From: Angustibacter luteus
Lineage (GTDB): Bacteria; Actinomycetota; Actinomycetes; Actinomycetales; Angustibacteraceae
DNA: 64,000 nt
Reading direction: 5' to 3'
Assembly: GCF_039541115.1 (NCBI RefSeq)
Contig: NZ_BAABFP010000002.1
Location: 1 to 64,000 of the forward strand
Shown here: piece after piece, positions 57,945-64,000 of the stretch
Position numbering within the stretch: position 1 is the first letter of the stretch
Layout: the number at the start of each line of letters is the position of its first letter
Notes under the pieces: model-generated
Databases searched by the model: none
Seen by the model: the letters and a program-made list of their open reading frames with translations, nothing else
What the model was told of the DNA's origin: nothing
Made by a program: the position numbers and the translations under genes

Positions 57945-59465
57945 ATGGGGGACAACCCAGCACGAGGCAACTTCGATCCGGTGCCGTCGACCCGGCATCC
58001 GGCGTCCGTCACGGTCGTGACCACCCTGCCCGGCGTGGCGGACGTCGCGGCGCTCGCCGTCCCGGTCTCGCTCGGCTCCGAGCCGCCACCGGACCTCGGG
58101 CACGACGCCGCCAGCCTGGCCGTCGCCGGGTTCACCGCCAAGCGCAACCAGACCCTGGTGATCCCCGGCGCCGACGGCCGCGCGCTCGTCGCGCTGGGCG
58201 TCGGCGACGCGAGTGACCTGGATCTGACGACGGTTCGCGACCTGGCCGCCGACTTCGCCCGCGCCGTTCCGCAGCACAAGACCTTGGCGGTCGAGCTCCC
58301 CGCGGGCGAGTTCGCCGTCTCCCCGGGCGACTTCGCCCAGGTCGTCGTCGAGGGCGTCCTGCTGGCCCGCTGGCGCTTCTTCGTCGGTTCGGGCGGCGAC
58401 GAGCCGTTGCTGACGGCCCTGACGATCGTCGCCCCGGAGGCCGTGGCCGAGGACGTGCGGGCCGGGGTCGAGCGCGGCCTGGTGATCGCCGCCGCAGCCG
58501 CGATCAGCCGGGACCTGTCGAACTGCCCGGCGACCACGCTGTCCGCCGTCCGGATGGCGCAGGTGGCCCAGGAGCTCGGCCCGCCGGCCGGCCTGGAGGT
58601 CGAGGTCTTCGACGAGCAGCAGCTCATCGAGATGGGCTGCGGCGGCATCCTGGGGGTCAACCTCGGCAGCATCGACGAGCCGCGGCTGATCCGGCTGCGC
58701 TACTCGCCGGCCGCGGCGACCGGCCACCTGGCCCTGGTGGGCAAGGGAATCATGTACGACTCGGGGGGCATCAGCCTCAAGCCGAGTGACGAGTCGCACG
58801 CGCAGATGAAGAACGACATGACCGGCGCCGCAGCGATCCTGGGCGCCATGACCGCCCTGCAGGCCCTGGGCTGCGCGTCGGCGGTCACGGCGTACCTGTG
58901 CTGCACGGACAACATGCCCTCGGGGTCGGCGATGAAGCTGGGCGACGTGCTGACGATGCGCAACGGCACGACGGTCGAGGTGCTCAACACGGACGCCGAG
59001 GGTCGGCTGGTGATGGCCGACGGGCTCTGCCTGGCCGTCGAGGACGGCGTCGACGCCATCGTCGACGTCGCCACGCTCACCGGTGCCGCGCTGCGCGCCC
59101 TCGGGGTGGAGATCGCGGCCGTGATGGGCAACGACGACGACCTCATCGGACAGCTGGAGACGGCCGGCGACATCGCGGACGAGCCGCTGTGGGAGCTGCC
59201 CCTCTACCGGCCCTACCGCGTGCAGCTGGAGTCGGGCATCGCCGACCTGACCAACATGGGCGGCGCGAACGCGGGGTCGATCACCGCCGCGCTGTTCCTC
59301 GAGGAGTTCGTGTCCGGGGTCCCGTGGGCGCACGTGGACATCGCCGGCACCGCCCAGCAACCAGCCGTCCGGACGTGGCGCAACAAGGGAGCCAGTGGCT
59401 TCGGTGCCAAGCTGCTCATCGAGCTCGCCACCCGGTTCGAGGTCCCGAGCGGAGCGTCGTCATGA
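57945..59465 (+). CDS. pepA: Leucyl aminopeptidase, M17 family
   Basis: The 506-residue two-metal aminopeptidase removes N-terminal residues from peptides. The M17 signature NTDAEGRLVMAD is at about 346-357, and the metal/catalytic lysine block GKGIMYDSGGISLKPS near 266-281. ATG at 57945 follows GGAGGC; GTG at 57930 is an alternative. Its stop overlaps the abgT start (ATGA), so peptide cleavage and transport are translationally coupled. Confidence 0.95.
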   Translation: MGDNPARGNFDPVPSTRHPASVTVVTTLPGVADVAALAVPVSLGSEPPPDLGHDAASLAVAGFTAKRNQTLVIPGADGRALVALGVGDASDLDLTTVRDLAADFARAVPQHKTLAVELPAGEFAVSPGDFAQVVVEGVLLARWRFFVGSGGDEPLLTALTIVAPEAVAEDVRAGVERGLVIAAAAAISRDLSNCPATTLSAVRMAQVAQELGPPAGLEVEVFDEQQLIEMGCGGILGVNLGSIDEPRLIRLRYSPAAATGHLALVGKGIMYDSGGISLKPSDESHAQMKNDMTGAAAILGAMTALQALGCASAVTAYLCCTDNMPSGSAMKLGDVLTMRNGTTVEVLNTDAEGRLVMADGLCLAVEDGVDAIVDVATLTGAALRALGVEIAAVMGNDDDLIGQLETAGDIADEPLWELPLYRPYRVQLESGIADLTNMGGANAGSITAALFLEEFVSGVPWAHVDIAGTAQQPAVRTWRNKGASGFGAKLLIELATRFEVPSGASS

Positions 59466-61159
59466 GCGACTCGGCAGCGGCTGAGCCCGCGAAGTCACCG
59501 GAGCCGGCTGAGTCGGCGGAGTCGGCGGAGTCGCGCGGGCTGCTCGGCTGGATCGAGCGGGTGGGCAACAAGATCCCGCACCCCGCGATGATCTTCCTCG
59601 GGCTGATCTTCGGCGTGATCATCCTGTCCGCGATCCTGGCCTGGGCCGGGGTCAGCGTGACGACCGAGGTGGCCGAGCCGCAGGGAACGACGGTCACCCA
59701 GACCGACACCGACGCCGGCTCGACGTACCCCTCGGTGGAGCGCCCGCCGGAGCAGGCGGTCCCGGAGTACGACGTCAAGACCGAGACCATCGAGGCCAAG
59801 AGCCTGCTCAGCGCCGACGGCATCCGGCACATGTTCACCACCGTCGTGCAGAACTTCAACGACTTCGGTGTGGTCGCCGTGATCCTGGTCGCGATGATCG
59901 GCGTCGGCGTCGCGGAGGAGGCGGGGCTGATCGCCGCCCTGATCCGCAAGATGGTGCAGGTCGCGCCCGCGTCGGCGATCACGTTCATCATCGTGCTGCT
60001 CGGCGGCATCTCCAGCGTCGCCTCGGACGCCGGGTACCTCGTGCTGATCCCGTTGGGAGCCGCCGCGTTCGTCAGCATGGGCCGGCACCCGTTGGCCGGC
60101 ATCGCGGCCGCCTACGCCGGGGTCAGCGCGGCGTTCTTCGTGAACATCCTCATCACGCCCGCCGACGGCATCATCACCGAGGTCAGCAACGAGATCATCG
60201 CCGGCGTCGCGCCGAACGCCCCAGCGCTCAACGTGACCCAGAACCTGTACTTCTCGATCGGGTCCACGATCTTCTGCGCACTGGTCATGACGGTCCTGAC
60301 CGAGAAGTACGTCGAGCCGCGGCTCGGGACGTGGGACCCGGCCGAGCGGCCGGCCGACGCCCCGGTCGACCACGTGCCCACCGGGGACGAGCTGTCCCAC
60401 GAGTCCCGCGGCCTGAAGCTCGCCGGGCTCTACACCCTGGGCGCCGCGGCGATCATCTCGCTGCTGACGTTCCTGCCGAACGCTCCCCTGCGCAACCCCG
60501 AGACCGGCGAGATCTTCGGCAACTCCCCCTTCATGAGCAGCCTGCTCTTCATCATCTCGATGCTGTTCCTGGCCGCGGGCCTGGGCTACGGGCGCGGGGC
60601 GTCGACGCTGACCGGCAGCACCAACGTGGTCAATGCCATCACCAAGACCTTCAACGGTCTCGGCGGGCTGATCTTCCTGATGCTGCTGATCGCCCAGTTC
60701 ATCGCGTTCTTCAACTACTCCAACATGTCCCGGCTGGCCGCCACGTCGCTGGCCGACCTGCTGGGCCGGGCCGACATCGGCGCGCTGCCGCTGCTGGTCG
60801 GGTTCATCGTGCTGGTGTTCGTGATCGACATCATCATGCCCGGCGTGATTCCCAAGTGGGCCATCATCGCGCCGATCTTCGTACCGCTGTTCTACAACCT
60901 GGGCATCGCACCCCAGACCGTGATCGCCGCCTACCGGGTGGGCGACGGGCCGGTGAACGTGATCACGCCGCTGATGGTCTACCTGCCCTTCATCATCCTG
61001 GTCTGCCAGCGCTACCGCGCCAACGCAGGGATGGGCACCGTCGTCTCGATGATGCTGCCGTACACCGTCATCGTGCTGGTGACCTGGATCCTGTTCTTCG
61101 TCGGCTGGTACCTCATCGGCATCGACTGGGGACCCGGCGCGCCCGTCCACCTGCCTTGA
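59462..61159 (+). CDS. AbgT-family transporter
   Basis: The 565-residue membrane protein is of the AbgT family. A conserved start LGWIERVGNKIPHPAMIFLG (about 32-51), SVASDAGYLVLIPL near 184-197 and PADGIITEVSNEII near 238-251 fit AbgT. Known members import p-aminobenzoyl-glutamate or export sulfonamides. Coupling with an aminopeptidase suggests use of imported peptide-like substrates. About 12 membrane segments are seen. Confidence 0.92.
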   Translation: MSDSAAAEPAKSPEPAESAESAESRGLLGWIERVGNKIPHPAMIFLGLIFGVIILSAILAWAGVSVTTEVAEPQGTTVTQTDTDAGSTYPSVERPPEQAVPEYDVKTETIEAKSLLSADGIRHMFTTVVQNFNDFGVVAVILVAMIGVGVAEEAGLIAALIRKMVQVAPASAITFIIVLLGGISSVASDAGYLVLIPLGAAAFVSMGRHPLAGIAAAYAGVSAAFFVNILITPADGIITEVSNEIIAGVAPNAPALNVTQNLYFSIGSTIFCALVMTVLTEKYVEPRLGTWDPAERPADAPVDHVPTGDELSHESRGLKLAGLYTLGAAAIISLLTFLPNAPLRNPETGEIFGNSPFMSSLLFIISMLFLAAGLGYGRGASTLTGSTNVVNAITKTFNGLGGLIFLMLLIAQFIAFFNYSNMSRLAATSLADLLGRADIGALPLLVGFIVLVFVIDIIMPGVIPKWAIIAPIFVPLFYNLGIAPQTVIAAYRVGDGPVNVITPLMVYLPFIILVCQRYRANAGMGTVVSMMLPYTVIVLVTWILFFVGWYLIGIDWGPGAPVHLP

Positions 61160-61174
61160 CCCGCGGCGGCCCCG

Positions 61175-62971
61175 ATGGATGACGCCACCACGGCGCTGCT
61201 CGTCCTCGCCGCGGTCGTGGCCCTGTTCATCTGGAACCGCCTCCCCGTGGGCGCAGTGGCGATCCTGGCTGCCCTCGGCCTGTGGGCGACCGGCCTGGTC
61301 ACGGCGAACGAGGCGGTGTCGGGCTTCGGTGACCCCGTGGTGATCTTCATCGCCACCCTGTTCGTGGTCAGCGAGGGAATCGACTCCACCGGTGTGACGA
61401 CCTGGGCCGGTCAGGCGCTGATCGCGCGCGCCGGCACCGCCCACACCCGGGTGCTGGTGGCGGTCTCGCTGCTGTCGGCCCTGCTCGCGTCCTTCATCAC
61501 CCTGAACGGCGCCGTCGCCGCACTGCTCCCCCTGGTCGTGCTCCTCGCGATGCGGATCCAGCAGTCCCCGTCCCAGCTGCTGTTGCCGATGGTGTTCGCC
61601 GGCAGCTGCGGCGGCTTGCTCATGCTGATGAGCAGCCCGATCAACATCATCGTGTCCGAGGCCGCGCAGGACGCCGGAGCACCCGCGTTCCCCTTCTTCT
61701 CGTTCGCCCTCGTCGGCCTACCGCTGCTGGCCGGCACCGTGACGATCTGTGCGGTCTTCGGGCCCCGACTGCTGCCCCGCACGACACCGGAGCACGCGGC
61801 TCCCGACCTGGGCGAGCACGCGCAGACCCTGGAGGCGCACTACGAGCTCACCGACGGCTTCAACCGCCTGCGGGTGCGCACCCGCTCGGCGCTGATCGGG
61901 CGGTCCCCCGCGGACGTCGACCTCGCCGGGTACCCGGGGGTCGCGCTGATCGCGGTGGAGGACCACGCCGGTTCGTCTGTCCTGGGCGAGGTGCACGACG
62001 ACGACGTCCTCGTGGTGACCGGCCCGCCGTCCGAGGTCACCCACTTCGCGCTCGCTGAGGGCCTGGCGGTGCACATGACTGGTTCGGCCGACGCCGCGGA
62101 CCTCCTGACCCGCGAGGGTGGCGTGGCCGAGGTCGTTGTGCCACCACGCTCCCGACTGGTCGGCGAGACGGTCTACCCGGGGATGCAGCGCCAGCACGAG
62201 CTGGTGATCCTGGCCGTCCAGCGGCTCGGCAAGGACCTGGGCAGCGGTCCGCTGGAGCTCGCCGAGGGTGACGCGATCCTCCTGCACGGGCGCTGGTCGG
62301 CGCTCGACCAGCTGAACCGGGACCGGGACGTGCTGCTGGTGGACTCCCCTGACGTCGTGCGACGGCAGGCCGTGCCGTGGGGGCCGAAGGCGACCCGGGC
62401 GGTCGTGGTGCTGGCCGGGCTGGTGGCGATGCTCGCCTCGGGACAGGTCCCGCCCGCGATCGCCGGACTGGCCGCCGCGCTGGCGATGGTGCTGGCCCGG
62501 GTCGTGACCGTCCCGCAGGCCTACCGCTCCGTCTCGTGGCAGACCGTGGTGCTGGTCGGCGCGATGATCCCGTTGTCCACCGCGATCCAGAGCAGCGGAG
62601 CGGCGGACCTGGTCTCGGGCTGGATCATCGACCTGGTCGGCGGCGGCAGCCCGTACCTGCTGCTCGTCGCGCTGTTCGTCCTGACCGCCACCCTGGGGCA
62701 GGTGGTGAGCAACACCGCGACGGTGCTCGTGGTCACGCCGATCGCGGTGGCGGCCGCGCAGGCCACCGGCACCTCGGTCCAGCCCGTGCTGATGCTGGTC
62801 GCCGTCGCCGGCTGCGCCGCCCTGCTCACCCCGATCGCCACCCCGGGCAACATGATGATCATGACGCCCGGCGGCTACCGGTTCGGCGACTACTGGAAGC
62901 TCGGCCTGCCGGTGATGCTGTGGTGGTTCGCGGTCGCGATCGGGGTGATCCCGCTGGTCTGGCGGCCCTAG
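61175..62971 (+). CDS. SLC13-type anion transporter with RCK_C domains
   Basis: The 598-residue protein has SLC13/ArsB-like membrane halves (about 1-200 and 400-598) with signature-like SSPINIIVSEA and a closing TPIATPGNMMIM. Two TrkA_C-like (RCK_C) domains (about 225-305 and 310-390) lie between them. Such proteins move sulfate, dicarboxylates or similar anions; the substrate is not resolved. It starts 15 bases after abgT, in the same operon, and its stop overlaps that of the convergent usp gene. Confidence 0.9.
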   Translation: MDDATTALLVLAAVVALFIWNRLPVGAVAILAALGLWATGLVTANEAVSGFGDPVVIFIATLFVVSEGIDSTGVTTWAGQALIARAGTAHTRVLVAVSLLSALLASFITLNGAVAALLPLVVLLAMRIQQSPSQLLLPMVFAGSCGGLLMLMSSPINIIVSEAAQDAGAPAFPFFSFALVGLPLLAGTVTICAVFGPRLLPRTTPEHAAPDLGEHAQTLEAHYELTDGFNRLRVRTRSALIGRSPADVDLAGYPGVALIAVEDHAGSSVLGEVHDDDVLVVTGPPSEVTHFALAEGLAVHMTGSADAADLLTREGGVAEVVVPPRSRLVGETVYPGMQRQHELVILAVQRLGKDLGSGPLELAEGDAILLHGRWSALDQLNRDRDVLLVDSPDVVRRQAVPWGPKATRAVVVLAGLVAMLASGQVPPAIAGLAAALAMVLARVVTVPQAYRSVSWQTVVLVGAMIPLSTAIQSSGAADLVSGWIIDLVGGGSPYLLLVALFVLTATLGQVVSNTATVLVVTPIAVAAAQATGTSVQPVLMLVAVAGCAALLTPIATPGNMMIMTPGGYRFGDYWKLGLPVMLWWFAVAIGVIPLVWRP

Positions 62972-63369
62972 CCGACGCCGGCTCGCTTGACCGCGAGGAC
63001 CGGGCAGTCCGCCTCCAGCAGGATGCGCTGGGCGGTGCTGCCCAGGATGAGCTTGCCCACGGGGGTGCGCCGGCGCAGCCCGATCACGATCATCGAGGCG
63101 TCGCGCGAGCGCGCCTGGGTCAGGATCTCGGTGGCCGGGTCGGCGGTCGGGTCGTGCGGGACGACGACGTTCTGGAGGTCCAGCCGGTCAAGCTTGTCGC
63201 TGAGCGCGTCCGCGTGCTGCTCGGGCGAGATGTCGAAGTCGCTGTCACTCACGGCGTCGACGCCGCTGACGACCACGAGGCCCGCCGCGAGCCGGCGCGC
63301 CTCGACGATCGCGGCTTCGAGCGCCGCTTCGCCCTCGGGGGTGGGTAGGTAGCCGATCACGATGGTCAT
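62968..63369 (-). CDS. Universal stress protein, UspA family
   Basis: The 133-residue single-domain protein has the UspA fold with the ATP-binding pattern G-x2-R-x-T-P-x-G-K-x3-G-S-x-A near residues 97-112, so it probably binds ATP. The ATG at 63369 is 31 bases after the mannitol dehydrogenase stop. It may be transcribed with that gene. Confidence 0.9.
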   Translation of the reverse strand: MTIVIGYLPTPEGEAALEAAIVEARRLAAGLVVVSGVDAVSDSDFDISPEQHADALSDKLDRLDLQNVVVPHDPTADPATEILTQARSRDASMIVIGLRRRTPVGKLILGSTAQRILLEADCPVLAVKRAGVG

Positions 63370-63400
63370 GACGCCGTCCCTTCTCGCTGCGCTGGATCGT

Positions 63401-64000
63401 TCACGTCAGGCTCTTGATGGCGCCTCGTGCGCCGTGTCGTTGCAGGCTGGTCCGGGCGTCGGCGAACGCGGCCCGCAGCACCGGATCCGCGCCGAGGTCG
63501 CCGAACACCGGAGGGTAGTCCAGGAAGGCTCCGGGCTCGTCCTGCTCGGCCGCCACGGCGCGGAGCAAACCGTCGATCCGCTTGTCCTGCACCGAGATCG
63601 GTGCACCGGCATCGTCCACGCCCTCCAGGAACCGGCACCAGGCCGCCAGCACGAGGGCACTCCGGGCGATCGACCTCCCGGCGGCGAGCTGGTCGCGCAC
63701 CACCGGCAACAGGAACTTGGGGATCCGGTCGGACCCGTCCACGACCTGGCGTCCCAGCGTGTCGCGGATGGCTTCGCTGCTGAACCGCGCGATCAGCTGG
63801 TCGCAGTAGGCGTCGACGTCGATGCCGGGCACGTCCCGCAGCGTCGGGATCGCCTCGTGGTGCATGTAGTCGAGCAGGAACCCGGCGAACAGCGGGTCCC
63901 GGCACACGTCGTGGACGAAGGTCTCGCCGGCCAGGACGGCCAGGTAGCCCATCGCCTGGTGGGACGCGTTGAGCAGCCTCAGCTTCATCAGCTCGTACGG
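63401..64000 (-). CDS. Mannitol dehydrogenase-family protein, C-terminal part (cut by window edge)
   Basis: The visible 199 residues are the C-terminal domain of a long-chain polyol/hexuronate dehydrogenase: PYELMKLRLLNASHQAMGYL is the family block with the K-x4-N-x2-H catalytic residues. It probably oxidises a polyol or reduces a ketose or hexuronate with NAD. The NAD-binding N-terminal half lies beyond base 64000. Confidence 0.92.
   Translation of the reverse strand, partial: PYELMKLRLLNASHQAMGYLAVLAGETFVHDVCRDPLFAGFLLDYMHHEAIPTLRDVPGIDVDAYCDQLIARFSSEAIRDTLGRQVVDGSDRIPKFLLPVVRDQLAAGRSIARSALVLAAWCRFLEGVDDAGAPISVQDKRIDGLLRAVAAEQDEPGAFLDYPPVFGDLGADPVLRAAFADARTSLQRHGARGAIKSLT

Overview
The window is very GC-rich, uses many GTG starts, and carries gene sets typical of Actinomycetota: DUF3052, DUF3145, an RNase HI-phosphatase fusion, and a FasR-type regulator ahead of fabD-fabH-acpP-fabF-accD. 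A near-complete flagellar locus without L- or P-ring genes points to a motile, monoderm, high-GC actinobacterium such as a Cellulomonadaceae- or Kineosporiaceae-like organism. The exact genus cannot be fixed from the sequence alone.

Layout. 1-5.4 kb (minus strand): the 5' part of a chemoreceptor gene cut by the window edge, then a translationally coupled housekeeping operon (nif3-like, zinc ribbon, RNase HI/phosphatase, DUF1737, metZ). 5.5-10.9 kb: tRNA-Val, a peroxiredoxin, DUF3052, fdhD, yjbQ and aceE (pyruvate dehydrogenase E1). 11-18.5 kb: a TPR-like protein, fasR, and the fatty-acid synthase type II operon fabD-fabH-acpP-fabF-accD; FabD has an unusual C-terminal lipoyl/biotinyl-like domain. 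18.5-22.4 kb: a TetR-MFS efflux pair with a clear operator, three intergenic hairpins, DUF3145 and a small unknown protein.

22.5-53.8 kb is one large motility locus. Read from its right end on the minus strand it runs: fliA; fliC; fliD-fliS-fliT-like; flgB-flgC-fliE-fliF-fliG-fliH-fliI-fliJ-(peptidoglycan hydrolase)-fliK, flgD, flgE; flbD-motA-motB-fliL-fliM-fliN-fliO-fliP-fliQ-fliR-flhB; flhA-flhF-csrA; and an EAL-HDOD protein. Divergently on the plus strand lie flgN-flgK-flgL-fliW. CsrA and FliW, a known antagonistic pair controlling flagellin translation, sit near opposite ends. FliA-type (sigma-28) promoters of the form T(C/A)A(A/G)-N15-(G/A)(C/A)CGAT can be read before the chemoreceptor, the EAL-HDOD gene, fliM, flbD, fliC and flgN, with weaker versions before flgB, flhA and the unknown gene at 21.9 kb. 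Two of them lie so close to the start codon that the mRNA should be leaderless. FlhF is present but lacks GTPase motifs. A single protein joining NlpC/P60 and lytic transglycosylase domains sits where FlgJ would be expected.

53.8-64 kb: a divergent SDR/TetR pair with two identical operator dyads, a short unknown protein, a papain-like C1 peptidase, glutaminase, and an operon of leucyl aminopeptidase, an AbgT-type transporter and an SLC13-type transporter. A universal stress protein and the 3' part of a mannitol dehydrogenase-family gene close the window.

Intergenic DNA is short throughout; no gene-free stretch exceeds 300 bases. It holds many long, nearly perfect hairpins without a T tract, one family of which occurs twice 24 kb apart. 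I saw no insertion sequence, prophage, CRISPR array or rRNA.
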